DNA of 64,000 bases from Clostridia bacterium (GCA_017403185.1 JAFQON010000048.1:1-64000); one strand, 5' to 3'; positions 44,131-53,816 are shown, counted from the stretch's first letter. Numbers and translations: made by a program. The notes: generated by a model from the letters alone, not told the origin.

Positions 44131-47100
44131 TTATCTGAATATTTTCTGAATAACCGTTCTGTTCATTCCGAACAGATTTTTGAAGAATGATACGATTTTC
44201 TGCCAGAAGCTTGAGTCCACCGAAACCTTCTGTGAATCGGATATTTCCTTGCCTTCAGCATTTCTGAGTGCATTGCCGTGAGTGTCGGTGATTTTGACGG
44301 TAACGGTTTTTGTTCCGCTTTCAAATTTTACATCGAAGCTTTCGCCCTCGTGCGCTTTAACACCGTCAATGTACCAACAAAGCTTTGTTCCTTCGGGCAG
44401 GGAGGCAGAGGTTACGGCTGTGAGCCTTAAGATTTCGCCGTATTTTACCGTTTTTGAACCGGGATTGTTCTTTATTGATACCCTTATGCTTTTCTTTGCC
44501 TGCTCATAGGCGATATGTGTGTTGTATTCGTCTTTGTCGGTGTATTCTTCACCGCAGTCGGAGCAGACATACTTTGATTTTTCAAATCTTGCGTTAACGG
44601 TTATATCGTGTGAAGGCATGGTTGAGGGGATTTCGCTGTCCCAGCCCGTGAAATCGTATCCGTCTTTGACGGGAGCAGCAGGCTCTTCGATAACTGCGCC
44701 GTAAAGGTAGCTCACGGATGTACTCACGCCGTCTGAAACAGTGGTGAATGTGTATGAGTTTCTGTCAATATAAGCTTTGAGCACAAGCGAATTATCGGCG
44801 GTAACCAAACCTGAAAGAACGCTTTTTTCTTCATTGAGAGCAAAGCCTGTTTCAACCTCAAATTCGGCATAAACCGTTGAGTCCGTTGTGCCGTTAAGGG
44901 TTTCAATAACCTTTGTATATGTGCCGTCAGGCTCCATTGTGTAAATTTCGGTTGTGTAGAGTGTGTCTGTTGAAGCAGCCCATATTGCCGAATATGATTT
45001 GCCGTTGGTGTCATTCATGATGCCAACCTCAGGTGACCAACCGATAAATATATAACCGGCTTTTTCAGGTGCTTCGGGAGCTGTGATCTCGGTGTCAAAG
45101 TCGGCTGCAACCGTCTTTTTGTCTGAGCCGTCTGCCCATTTGCCGCTGTTTGCATCGAACAGAGCGTCATAGCTGTTTGCGCTCCATACGGCTGTGTATT
45201 CAAGATTATGCGAAGGCATGAAGGAATCAACAGCGGGAGTCCAGCCGTTGAAGGTATAGCCTGTTTTTACGGGGTCTGCAGGTGCGTTGATTTCTGCTTC
45301 AAACAAATATGATTGTGTTGTTTTGCTGCCGTCAACAATCCATGTAACGGTATAGCTTTGTCTTACAAAATCTGGTTTGACTTCGGAAGGGAAGTTTTCA
45401 TCGGCAACGAGAGGAAATTCAACCTTGTTGCCGTTTTCATCAATCCAACCCTCCTGAATATGGCCTTCGGGAGCTTCAGGCTTTTCAGGCTCCGCTATTT
45501 CTGAGCCGTACAGACATTCGAGCTTTTCTCCGTTAAGAACGACCTCATATATCTCTCTGTCAAGATAAACAGTGAGTATGAGTGAGCCGTCGGCGGCGAC
45601 AATGCCCGAAAGTTTGCTTTTTTTTTCGTTAAGGATGAAGCCTTTCTCAAGCTTGTATTCCGCATTCACGGTTGTATCGGTTGTGCCTTTAAGATTATCG
45701 GTTGTTTTTGTGTAAGTGCCGTCGGTCTCCATGGTGTAGATTTCAACAGCGTATTTTGTGTCATCGGAAGCGGTCCACTCTGCGTTGAACACTTTGCCGT
45801 TGATATCATCCATTTTGCCGATTTCGGGTGACCAGCCTGCAAAGATGTATCCTTGCTTTGAAGGGATTCTCGGCGCATAAATCTGAGAACCGTATTTTAC
45901 GGAATATGTTTTTTCTGTTGAACCGTCAGGCCACTCTCCGCCGTTTGAATTAAACACTGCGTTGTAGCTGTTTACTGACCACTTTGCAGTGAACTTCAAA
46001 TCGTTTTCAGGCATACTGTCAGGGATTTCAGGAGACCAGCCGATGAATGTGTGACCTGTTTTTTCAGGTGTTTCGGGTGCTTCGATTGAAGCCCCTTCTG
46101 CAACAGAAGCAGTTTTTTCAACGCCGTCAATGCTCCAGACTACATTGAAATATCTCGGCTCAACGGTGACGGTGCAGCTTGCGGTGTGCTTGCCGTCCGA
46201 AGAAGCTGCGGTGATTATTGCCGTGCCTGCCGAAAGTGCTGTTACAAGTCCGTTTTCATCAACCGAAGCAACATCGGGGTTGTTTGATGACCATACAACA
46301 TTTTTATCGGTTGCGCTGTCGGGGGTAACGGTTGCCGTAATGTGATGGCTGCTTTTGTTTGTGATTGTAATTTCCGCTTCGGAAATCATGATGCCTTCAA
46401 CCGAATGACCTGCACAAACGGCAAATTCAATTCCGTTTGCAGCTGCATATTCTTTGGCATAGCAATCTTCCGTGTCGGAGCAGATATATGTGTTGCCCGA
46501 AACGACATTTTCTCCGATTTTCGATATGTTTTTGCCGAAGTGAACATATTCAAGGCTGCCGCAATATGAAAATGCGCCGCTTTCAACTTCGGTTACGTTG
46601 TCAGGCAGTGATATGCTTTCAATAATCTGATTGTTGTGAAATGCGTATTCTCTGATTGTTGTAACTCCGTCGGGAACATTGTAACCCTTGCTTGTGCTTC
46701 TTGCGGGGTATTGAATAAGCTCTGTTTTATCTTTGGTGAAAAGTGCGCCTGCACCGTCGCTTGAATAGTTTTGGTTTGCGGAATCAACGGTGATGCTTTC
46801 GAGTGAACAGTTAAAGAACACGCCTTCTCCGATTGAAATAACACCCGAAGGGATTGTTATATTTCGGAGCTTACTGCAGTTTTCAAAGGAATTATCAGCA
46901 AGGGATGTAACCGTATCGGGGATTGTGTACGAAGCCGTTGCCGAGTTGTTTGGGAATTTGATAAGCTCGGTTTTTTCTTTGTTGAAAAGAACGCCGTTAT
47001 CATCGCTTGAAAAGCTTGTGTTTGCATTGTCAACGGCAATTGCTTCAAGTGACGGACACCAACCGAAAGCATCCTTGCCGATGATTGTTACGGATGCAGG

Positions 47101-47727
47101 GATGGTTACACTTTCAAGTGATGAGCCGTAAAATGCTTCGTCTCCGATTGATTCCAATGAATAGGGGAGAGAAACGGCTGTGAGGTTTTCCGCATAACGG
47201 AAGGCATCTTTATTAACTGTTTTAACCGTATCGGGTATTTTATAGCTTGTCTGATTATCAGATGCAGGGTATTGTATGAGCTCTGTTTTGTTTTCATCAA
47301 AAAGCACACCGAAGCTGTCGGAGCAATAGTGTGAATTCTCCTCATTTACCGAAATGCTTTCGAGTGCATAGCACTGTGCGAATGCAAGGCTGCCTATCAG
47401 CTCAACGGTGTCCGAAATGCTGATATCCGAAAGCTCGGGGCAATTATAGAATGCGAAATCACAAATGCCCGTAACGCCGCTTTCGATGCTGACTGATTTT
47501 ATTTCGGAGCATATATTGTGCCAGGGGCGATACATAATTGCGTATTCATCCATTGCTCCCGTGCCGCTGATAACAACAGCACCCGTATCATCGTCAAAAG
47601 ACCAGGTTACCCCGTCTCCGCACGGACCTCCGTAGGATAATGAAGCTCCTGCAAAAAGCGAACCGAAGCTGAATGCAACGGCTGCCGCCAGCATAATCGA
47701 AAGAATACGCTTTAATGTTATCTTCAT
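44131..47727 (-). CDS. secreted LRR / Ig-like / InlB-repeat surface protein
   Basis: 1198 residues. Signal peptide 1-28. BspA-type LRR_5 repeats cover about 60-430 ('IPDTVKTVNKDAFRYAENL', 'GVLFNKEKTELIKFP'). A Big_2 Ig-like domain covers about 437-522, and five or six InlB B-repeats cover about 525-1045 ('TPEKTGHTFIGWSPEIPD'). Near 1051 a CSDC...H segment resembles half of a zinc finger (CxxC-x12-H). An Ig-like segment and the amphipathic tail FWQKIVSFFKNLFG come last. It probably acts at the cell surface in adhesion or host/glycan contact. There is no LPXTG or dockerin, so its attachment is unclear. RBS GGAGG. Confidence 0.88.
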   Translation of the reverse strand: MKITLKRILSIMLAAAVAFSFGSLFAGASLSYGGPCGDGVTWSFDDDTGAVVISGTGAMDEYAIMYRPWHNICSEIKSVSIESGVTGICDFAFYNCPELSDISISDTVELIGSLAFAQCYALESISVNEENSHYCSDSFGVLFDENKTELIQYPASDNQTSYKIPDTVKTVNKDAFRYAENLTAVSLPYSLESIGDEAFYGSSLESVTIPASVTIIGKDAFGWCPSLEAIAVDNANTSFSSDDNGVLFNKEKTELIKFPNNSATASYTIPDTVTSLADNSFENCSKLRNITIPSGVISIGEGVFFNCSLESITVDSANQNYSSDGAGALFTKDKTELIQYPARSTSKGYNVPDGVTTIREYAFHNNQIIESISLPDNVTEVESGAFSYCGSLEYVHFGKNISKIGENVVSGNTYICSDTEDCYAKEYAAANGIEFAVCAGHSVEGIMISEAEITITNKSSHHITATVTPDSATDKNVVWSSNNPDVASVDENGLVTALSAGTAIITAASSDGKHTASCTVTVEPRYFNVVWSIDGVEKTASVAEGASIEAPETPEKTGHTFIGWSPEIPDSMPENDLKFTAKWSVNSYNAVFNSNGGEWPDGSTEKTYSVKYGSQIYAPRIPSKQGYIFAGWSPEIGKMDDINGKVFNAEWTASDDTKYAVEIYTMETDGTYTKTTDNLKGTTDTTVNAEYKLEKGFILNEKKSKLSGIVAADGSLILTVYLDREIYEVVLNGEKLECLYGSEIAEPEKPEAPEGHIQEGWIDENGNKVEFPLVADENFPSEVKPDFVRQSYTVTWIVDGSKTTQSYLFEAEINAPADPVKTGYTFNGWTPAVDSFMPSHNLEYTAVWSANSYDALFDANSGKWADGSDKKTVAADFDTEITAPEAPEKAGYIFIGWSPEVGIMNDTNGKSYSAIWAASTDTLYTTEIYTMEPDGTYTKVIETLNGTTDSTVYAEFEVETGFALNEEKSVLSGLVTADNSLVLKAYIDRNSYTFTTVSDGVSTSVSYLYGAVIEEPAAPVKDGYDFTGWDSEIPSTMPSHDITVNARFEKSKYVCSDCGEEYTDKDEYNTHIAYEQAKKSIRVSIKNNPGSKTVKYGEILRLTAVTSASLPEGTKLCWYIDGVKAHEGESFDVKFESGTKTVTVKITDTHGNALRNAEGKEISDSQKVSVDSSFWQKIVSFFKNLFGMNRTVIQKIFR

Positions 47728-47773
47728 AAATTTATATCCTCCATAGCTGTATTGTTTAAATTATATATAACCA

Positions 47774-47802
47774 ATTTTACCACTTATTGAAATAAATTGC
47801 AA
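47774..47802 (-). promoter_or_regulatory. possible promoter of the large surface protein
   Basis: On the reverse strand TTGCAA, 17-bp spacer, TAAAAT (complement of 47774-47779). Confidence 0.45.
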
Positions 47803-47844
47803 TATAAAATAAAAAATCTTAAACAGTATTGAATTGCAAATATC

Positions 47845-47873
47845 TTGAAGTATGTTTGAGCATATGTTATACT
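47845..47873 (+). promoter_or_regulatory. promoter of the 47899-50068 operon
   Basis: TTGAAG (47845-47850), 17-bp spacer, TATACT (47868-47873), 26 bp before the ATG. Confidence 0.7.
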
Positions 47874-47898
47874 GATAGAAAAAAGAAAAGGTGATTTT

Positions 47899-48849
47899 AT
47901 GAAGTTTCTATCAAAAATTCTGAGTATATTCCTGATTATTCCTGCACTCTTCGGTATTTACACAGGGGATAAAAATGATACCATGGAGCTTTATTTTGAG
48001 AATGTAAGCAGCGCAGGTTATCAGAATACGGTTGATACCGCAATTCCTCAGACAGAGCTTTATGATATGATTTACCGTCATTTTACATCTGCTCTTCCCA
48101 AAGGGAAAACAGAGAAAAAGGCTATTGTGATAGGCTATGACGGCTGCCGTGCGGATGAGCTTATTTATACCGAAAGCGCATTCAGCGGGGTGAATAAAAT
48201 GCTTGAAAACGGCGCATCAATCAATCTTGCCTACTGCGGCGGAGTAAATTACCCCGAAAAGAACACGCAGGATACATCAACCGCACCGGGCTGGTGCTCT
48301 GTTTTGACGGGTGTATGGGCAGATAAAAACGGTGTTACGGGCAACGGAATTACAAAGAGTCTTGAATACAAAACTCTTTTTACAACTCTTACCGAAGAAA
48401 AAATTATTGATTCCGCTTCCTTTATTACCTCATGGAACGGTCATTTTGTGACTGATAACGGCACATATAATCTTGAAAAGAAATACTGCGAAGAGAATAA
48501 TCTCAATGTGTCGTTTAATTATTGCCTGGAAGATACGGCTTCTGCCCGTGCCGCAATATCCGATATAAAAAAGGATGATTGCTCGGATTTTATTTTTGCA
48601 ATTTATGAGGGCACCGACCATGCGGGTCATACATTCGGCTTCTCTTCAAACAACCCTATTTACAGAGCAGGCTACAGACTCAATGATGTTCTTGCTTACA
48701 GAACAATAAACGCAATAGAAAACAGAGATACCTATGAAACCGAGGATTGGCTCATTATCATCACGTCCGACCACGGCGGTTACGGAACAGATCACGGCGG
48801 CGACTCCGTTCAGGAAAGAATGGTGTTCATTATAACCAACAAGGATTAA
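47899..48849 (+). CDS. alkaline-phosphatase-fold hydrolase, exported
   Basis: 316 residues. An N-terminal hydrophobic segment (about 4-20) is signal- or anchor-like. The alkaline-phosphatase superfamily pattern is clear: VIGYDGCRADE (metal Asp), DTSTAPGWCSVLTG (nucleophile Thr/Ser region), EGTDHAGHTFG and ITSDHGGYGTDHGG (metal ligands). This fits type I phosphodiesterases/nucleotide pyrophosphatases or sulfatase relatives. It lacks the CxPxR motif, so it is not a formylglycine sulfatase. It is compact for the superfamily. First gene of an operon with ComEA-like and GDPD genes (7-bp and 3-bp gaps). Confidence 0.82.
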   Translation: MKFLSKILSIFLIIPALFGIYTGDKNDTMELYFENVSSAGYQNTVDTAIPQTELYDMIYRHFTSALPKGKTEKKAIVIGYDGCRADELIYTESAFSGVNKMLENGASINLAYCGGVNYPEKNTQDTSTAPGWCSVLTGVWADKNGVTGNGITKSLEYKTLFTTLTEEKIIDSASFITSWNGHFVTDNGTYNLEKKYCEENNLNVSFNYCLEDTASARAAISDIKKDDCSDFIFAIYEGTDHAGHTFGFSSNNPIYRAGYRLNDVLAYRTINAIENRDTYETEDWLIIITSDHGGYGTDHGGDSVQERMVFIITNKD

Positions 48850-48856
48850 TCCGGAA

Positions 48857-49231
48857 ATGAATGCAAATAAAAAAGACAGAAGGGCCGAATGGCTTCTCAT
48901 TGCGTTTGCCGTTATAATAATGGCGGCAATTCTTGCTGTTGGCGGGTTTGATTCACCCGAATATAATCGGGTGGCTGCTCCGTACTGCTCAGCATCAGCT
49001 GATTTTTCTCTTGTGGCTGAAAAAGGCAAAATTGATATCAACAATGCCGCCCTTGAAGAGCTCATGACCCTTGAGCATATAGGCGAGGTCAGGGCAAAGG
49101 CAATTATTGCTTACAGAGAGAGAAACGGCGGATTTTATTCAACGGAAGAAATTCTTTGCGTTGATAAAATTCCGCAATCCGTCTATTACAAAATCAAAGA
49201 TAAAATTACTGTGGGAGAATACGGAGGATAA
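48857..49231 (+). CDS. ComEA-like helix-hairpin-helix protein
   Basis: 124 residues. One membrane helix (about 9-30), a short linker, then a double helix-hairpin-helix domain: IDINNAALEELMTLEHIGEV and AIIAYRERNGGFYSTEEI. The HhH repeats bind double-stranded DNA. ComEA is the cell-surface DNA receptor in competence. The protein is shorter than Bacillus ComEA (about 205), and no comEC is nearby, so a competence role is inferred. The RBS is weak. Confidence 0.8.
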   Translation: MNANKKDRRAEWLLIAFAVIIMAAILAVGGFDSPEYNRVAAPYCSASADFSLVAEKGKIDINNAALEELMTLEHIGEVRAKAIIAYRERNGGFYSTEEILCVDKIPQSVYYKIKDKITVGEYGG

Positions 49232-49234
49232 ACA

Positions 49235-50068
49235 ATGAAATTTAATCTTCACGAGAAAGCGAAAGAAAACATAATTGTTGTTGCTCACAGAGGAGCATCG
49301 GGCGGCAATATACCGTGCAACACAATGACCGCTTATGAAATAGCGCTGAAGCAGGGAGCGGATATGATTGAGGTTGATGTGAGCTGCAGCAGTGACGGCA
49401 AGCTGTTTCTTTTTCATCCCGGCATGGAAATCGAGCACCTTAACCGTGATATCAATCTTCCCGAAATGACATACAAACAGATAAGAAATATACGCTATGT
49501 CAATTATGACAATACGCCTACTCAGTTCAGAATTGCGGGTTTTGACGATTTTCTTGAGCAGTTCAAGGGCAGATGCTTTATAAACATCGATAAGTTTTGG
49601 GGCAATCCCGAAAAAATTTATAAAGCAATAAAAAAGCACGATATGACAGAGCAGATGCTTGTTAAGAGCAAACCTTCAAAAAATGTGTTTGATGTTCTTG
49701 AAAATCTCTGCCCCGAGCTTCCTTATATTCCCGTTGTATCCGAAAAACACCCTATGCACGAAGAACTGATGAAAAAGGGAATAAATTATATCGGTGCAGA
49801 AGTGCTGTTCAAGAAGGATAATTCGTATCTCGCAAGCGATGAATTCATTGATATGATGCACAGCGACGGCAAGCTTGTGTGGGTTAACTCCATAATCTAT
49901 GATTATAAGGAGCAGCTTGCGGGCGGTCACAGTGACGATACCGCAATGACTGTTTCAGAGGATTACGGTTGGGGCTGGCTTGCAGACAGAGGCTTTGATT
50001 TTATTCAGACCGACTGGACAATGATGCTTACAGATTATCTAAAGAGAACAGACAGATATTACAGATAA
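49235..50068 (+). CDS. glycerophosphodiester phosphodiesterase (GDPD)
   Basis: 277 residues. It cleaves glycerophosphodiesters to glycerol 3-phosphate and an alcohol. VVAHRGASGGNIPCNTM and MIEVDVSCSSDGKLFLFHPG are the two catalytic/metal motifs (HR, E-x-D, H). The HD of the usual HD motif is replaced by HP in FHPG. No signal peptide, so cytoplasmic. It starts 3 bp after the ComEA-like gene, RBS GGAGG. Confidence 0.9.
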   Translation: MKFNLHEKAKENIIVVAHRGASGGNIPCNTMTAYEIALKQGADMIEVDVSCSSDGKLFLFHPGMEIEHLNRDINLPEMTYKQIRNIRYVNYDNTPTQFRIAGFDDFLEQFKGRCFINIDKFWGNPEKIYKAIKKHDMTEQMLVKSKPSKNVFDVLENLCPELPYIPVVSEKHPMHEELMKKGINYIGAEVLFKKDNSYLASDEFIDMMHSDGKLVWVNSIIYDYKEQLAGGHSDDTAMTVSEDYGWGWLADRGFDFIQTDWTMMLTDYLKRTDRYYR

Positions 50069-50072
50069 AAAT

Positions 50073-50103
50073 AAGCGGTATGACTCGTGTGAGCCATACC
50101 GCT
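50073..50103. terminator. hairpin terminator
   Basis: AGCGGTATG (50074-50082) pairs with CATACCGCT (50095-50103) with an inner ACTC/GAGC extension, followed by GTTCTTATTGTTT. The U-run is weak. Confidence 0.6.
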
Positions 50104-50123
50104 GTTCTTATTGTTTAGGAGTT

Positions 50124-51902
50124 TTATTTAACTTCTTTTGCAATTTCTGCAAAGCCTTCAAGGATTGTTGAGCCTGCATACTTGCCGAGAGAAATCATCT
50201 CCTGATAGTGGTCGCCGAGAAGTGCCATTGAATAGTCATTATCGGGAACAACATAACCGATAGCATCGTTCATAAGGCCGAAGCATATTGTGTCTTCACC
50301 GAAAAGGTCATAGATTGAATCATGACCGAAATCCTTGCCTGAGAATGAGCCGTCAGCTGTGAGCGAATCACCGCCGCAGATAAGGTCCTGAACGATTTCG
50401 CCGGGCATGAAAGCAACCTTAACACCGCCGATTTCCATGTAACCGATTTCTGCAAAAATGTAGTAGCTGAGACCTTCCTTGCAAACTGTGTAGTTAACAA
50501 GGTTGAGCTTGCCTACAAGCTGAATGAGGGGATTTGTAACCTTGATTTTAACTTCCTTGATAAGGATGTTGAGGTTGGGCTCAAGAACTTTTTCTTCAAC
50601 GGGTTCCCAATTCTCATACCAGAGTGTGTAATGCTCGCCGCCGATCTTCTTTTCTTCTTCGATCTGAGCCTTTTCTTTATCGGTCATATTCTTTTCGATT
50701 GTGTCGATATCATTGGTGAGGTTGAGGGCCATGTTTGCGATTTCATAGCCGTAGCGAAGAGTTTCTTCATATCTTCGTTTTGTGGGCACGCCGTCGCCTG
50801 CAGGGCCTCTGCCTTCATAGATACCTGCGATAGCACCGTTGAAGAACATGAAGTTATAACCCTTTTGTTCAATTTTCTGACCAAGGTAGTAAATATAGTC
50901 GCCCGAAAGGTCTCTGCCGTTGTCCTCTTCGTTAACGGGGAGGCCTGCAACATCGGGATGAGCTGCGATGTTAACTATCATTGTGGGGGTTGTGCCGTCG
51001 TCGGGAGTGAAAACAAATCTTGCAAGATCTCTGATAAGAGATGTTGACTGACTTCTGTTTTTGTTGTTGAAATATCCGTCTTCTTCTTCGCCGATTTCTT
51101 TGACAGCGTATGTAAGAGTGCCGGTTCTCATATCTTTAACGGCCTCTTTCATGGTGTCTGCAACCTTATTGTAAACAAACTCCATGTACTCTGCGTTTGC
51201 ACCTCTTTCCTTCTCAATGAAGGGGAGATATGAAAGAGCAAGATTCTTGAAGAGCTTGGGGAAGAGATTTGTCCAAAGACCCTGAGTGTCAATACAGCTG
51301 TGAGTATGTGTTGATGAAACATTGATGCTGTTGAACTCAACACCGAGATCCATAGCTTCAACACGCTTGCGGATTTCCTTGATATCACCATTTGAGAAGC
51401 CGATGCAGTCAATGTTTGCAAAGAGTGCAACACCTCTGTCGGAGCCGTCTTCGATTGCAATAACTCTAACCTGCATATCGTCGATGATTTCTTCAATTTC
51501 ATTAACCATACCGTTGTTGGGATCAATGAATCCGCCGAGATAGTAGCCTGATTTTGTGCCGTTCTCAACTGATTCTTTAAGGTCATCGGGGATGAGAGAA
51601 GCCTTTGAATGGCCGAGCTTCCACTGAGCGTCTGCCTTTGCTTCATCTTCCCATGTTTCGGTGCCTTCGTAGAAATTTTCAGCCACTCTGTCTTTAACCT
51701 TGATAAAATCTTTGCTGTCGGGAACGACTGCGTTAAGTGCGCCTACAAGTGTTGTGAAAATAACTTCAACAATGCCGAGACCTACATTCTCAAGTGTTTT
51801 ACCTATATCTGCTGCGGCTGCAGTGCCCATTGAAGCAGCGCTGCCGAAGAGAAGTGAAAACACAAGAAGAATGCTTACGATTTTTGAACCGAATTTTTTC
51901 AT
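50124..51902 (-). CDS. secreted neutral-ceramidase-like protein
   Basis: 592 residues from ATG 51902 (RBS AAGGAGA). Signal peptide about 1-32. The region around SINVSSTHTHSC and ALFANIDCIGFSN resembles the N-terminal alkaline/neutral ceramidase domain, where a His-Thr-His-Ser motif lies at the zinc site. NIAAHPDVAG and FFNGAIAGIY follow the same family order. Ceramidases hydrolyse the amide of ceramide, but many bacterial homologues have unknown substrates and some are neutral/alkaline non-lysosomal ceramidase-like only in fold. The gene is single, and divergent from the pyridoxamine kinase operon. Confidence 0.75.
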   Translation of the reverse strand: MKKFGSKIVSILLVFSLLFGSAASMGTAAAADIGKTLENVGLGIVEVIFTTLVGALNAVVPDSKDFIKVKDRVAENFYEGTETWEDEAKADAQWKLGHSKASLIPDDLKESVENGTKSGYYLGGFIDPNNGMVNEIEEIIDDMQVRVIAIEDGSDRGVALFANIDCIGFSNGDIKEIRKRVEAMDLGVEFNSINVSSTHTHSCIDTQGLWTNLFPKLFKNLALSYLPFIEKERGANAEYMEFVYNKVADTMKEAVKDMRTGTLTYAVKEIGEEEDGYFNNKNRSQSTSLIRDLARFVFTPDDGTTPTMIVNIAAHPDVAGLPVNEEDNGRDLSGDYIYYLGQKIEQKGYNFMFFNGAIAGIYEGRGPAGDGVPTKRRYEETLRYGYEIANMALNLTNDIDTIEKNMTDKEKAQIEEEKKIGGEHYTLWYENWEPVEEKVLEPNLNILIKEVKIKVTNPLIQLVGKLNLVNYTVCKEGLSYYIFAEIGYMEIGGVKVAFMPGEIVQDLICGGDSLTADGSFSGKDFGHDSIYDLFGEDTICFGLMNDAIGYVVPDNDYSMALLGDHYQEMISLGKYAGSTILEGFAEIAKEVK

Positions 51903-51952
51903 GTCTGATTTCTCCTTGCTTTTTACCACACAATGCGTGGTTTGATTAGTTT

Positions 51953-51981
51953 ATATTACCACTTTTTTTGATAGGTGTAAA
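51953..51981 (-). promoter_or_regulatory. promoter of the ceramidase-like gene
   Basis: On the reverse strand TTTACA, 17-bp spacer, TAATAT (complement of 51953-51958). Confidence 0.6.
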
Positions 51982-52061
51982 GAGTTTTTTTGCGCAATCG
52001 CCAAAATTAATCATATTTGTTGTGTTGTGAATGTTATTTTCTCCGAAAATCTATTTGACTG

Positions 52062-52090
52062 TTGAAAAAATCATGAAGATAGAGTATAAT
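52062..52090 (+). promoter_or_regulatory. promoter of the pyridoxamine kinase-thyA-folA operon
   Basis: TTGAAA (52062-52067), 17-bp spacer, TATAAT (52085-52090), 34 bp before the ATG. Confidence 0.75.
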
Positions 52091-52123
52091 TAATCCGAAT
52101 ATACACAGAAGGGCGGAGACGGT

Positions 52124-52969
52124 ATGAACAGACAAAAGCGTGTTGCCTGCATACACGATATATCAGGCATCGGCAAGTGCTCGCTTACCGCTGCAATACC
52201 GATTATTTCCGCTGCGGGAATTGAGGCGGCGGCAATGCCCACCGCAGTGCTTTCAACTCATACGGGCAACATTACCGGCTTCACATACCGTGACCTTACT
52301 GCCGACCTTGAGCCTTTTGCAAACCATTGGAAATCTCTCGGAATAACTTTTGACGGTATATACAGCGGTTTTCTCGGCTCAACAGAGCAGGTAGATATAG
52401 TCTGCAATTTTATTGACGAGTTCAAAACGGATAACACTGTTGTTATTGTTGACCCTGCTATGGCTGACGGCGGCAGAATGTATACCACATTTGATGATGA
52501 TTTTGCAAAGGAAATGATTCTGCTTTGCAAAAAGGCAGATATAATTGTGCCGAATCTTACTGAAGCGGCTTTTCTTCTCGGCGAGAAATACATTGAGCCG
52601 CCTTATACAGAAGAATATATTGAAGGAATTGTGAAGCGTTTGCTGAGGCTTGGTCCTTCAAAGGTTGTTCTTACAGGTGTTTCGTTCAGGGATGATGAAA
52701 TCGGCTGTGCGGTTTGCGAAAAGAACGGCGAAGTGTTCTGCAGATTCTCCGAAAAATATGACGGCACATATTACGGTACGGGTGATATTTTTGCATCTGC
52801 GCTGACAGGTGCATTTCTCAACGGAAAAACAATATATGAAAGTGCGGAGATTGCTTTGAGTTTTACCTGTTCCGCAATAAAACGCACATACGGAGCCGGC
52901 ACCGATACACGCCTCGGTGTGAATTTTGAGCAGGGGCTCTGCGACTATATAAATAATTTGGGAGGATAA
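52124..52969 (+). CDS. pyridoxamine/pyridoxal kinase, ribokinase fold
   Basis: 281 residues. It phosphorylates B6 vitamers to PLP precursors. CIHDISGIGKCSLTAAIPII is the usual PdxY/PdxK N-terminus, VVIVDPAMADGG and IIVPNLTEAAFLLG are mid-domain marks, and YYGTGDIFASALTGAFL carries the catalytic Asp of the GTGD motif. Neighbouring thyA and folA follow within 4 and 12 bp, so the three are one operon, a link between B6 and one-carbon metabolism. Confidence 0.88.
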   Translation: MNRQKRVACIHDISGIGKCSLTAAIPIISAAGIEAAAMPTAVLSTHTGNITGFTYRDLTADLEPFANHWKSLGITFDGIYSGFLGSTEQVDIVCNFIDEFKTDNTVVIVDPAMADGGRMYTTFDDDFAKEMILLCKKADIIVPNLTEAAFLLGEKYIEPPYTEEYIEGIVKRLLRLGPSKVVLTGVSFRDDEIGCAVCEKNGEVFCRFSEKYDGTYYGTGDIFASALTGAFLNGKTIYESAEIALSFTCSAIKRTYGAGTDTRLGVNFEQGLCDYINNLGG

Positions 52970-52973
52970 TACA

Positions 52974-53804
52974 ATGAGCTTTGCGGATAAAGTTTTTATC
53001 GATACTTGCAAGGATATTCTTCAGAACGGTTTTTGGGATACCGAGCTTGATGTAAGACCTAAGTGGGAGGACGGCACTCCTGCACATACCGTCAAAAAAT
53101 TCGGCGTTGTCAACAGATATGATTTAAGCAAGGAATTTCCCGCTCAGACAATCAGAAAAACATTTATAAGAAGCGCTGTTGATGAGCTTCTCTGGATTTG
53201 GCAGAAGAAGTCCAACAATATCAACGATCTGGGCAGCCATGTGTGGGATTCATGGGCCGATGAAAACGGCAGCATCGGCAAAGCATACGGCTATCAGCTC
53301 GGCGTAAAGCATCATTATAAAGAGGGGGATATGGATCAGGTTGACAGAGTGCTTTATGACCTGAAGCATAACCCTCAGAGCCGCAGAATTTTGACCAATA
53401 TTTATGTGCATCAGGATCTTAGCGAGATGGCTCTTTACCCTTGTGCATACAGCATGACCTTCAACACCTCGGGCAACAAGCTCAATGCGATTCTCAATCA
53501 GCGTTCACAGGATATGCTTGCGGCAAACTGCTGGAATGTGTGTCAGTATGCGGCACTTGTTCATATGCTTGCTCAGGTCAGCGGCCTTGAAGCAGGGGAG
53601 TTTGTTCATGTTATAGCCGATGCGCATATTTATGACCGCCACATCCCTATTATAGAGGAGCTTATCAGCCGTGAGCCTTACGATGCTCCCGATTTTGTTA
53701 TGGATAAAAGCATAACTGATTTTTATGAGTTTACAAAAAACAGTTTTTCTCTTGAAAACTACAAATACCACGATTTCAGCGAGAAAATTCCCGTTGCAAT
53801 CTGA
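52974..53804 (+). CDS. thyA: thymidylate synthase ThyA
   Basis: 276 residues. It converts dUMP to dTMP using methylene-tetrahydrofolate. The catalytic Cys157 lies in MALYPCAYSM (usually LPPCH). LNQRSQDMLAA holds the phosphate-binding Arg region, and HVIADAHIYDRH is the dUMP/folate motif. RBS GGGAGGA. The dihydrofolate made here is reduced by the folA product of the next gene. Confidence 0.95.
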   Translation: MSFADKVFIDTCKDILQNGFWDTELDVRPKWEDGTPAHTVKKFGVVNRYDLSKEFPAQTIRKTFIRSAVDELLWIWQKKSNNINDLGSHVWDSWADENGSIGKAYGYQLGVKHHYKEGDMDQVDRVLYDLKHNPQSRRILTNIYVHQDLSEMALYPCAYSMTFNTSGNKLNAILNQRSQDMLAANCWNVCQYAALVHMLAQVSGLEAGEFVHVIADAHIYDRHIPIIEELISREPYDAPDFVMDKSITDFYEFTKNSFSLENYKYHDFSEKIPVAI

Positions 53805-53816
53805 TGTGAGGTAAAA

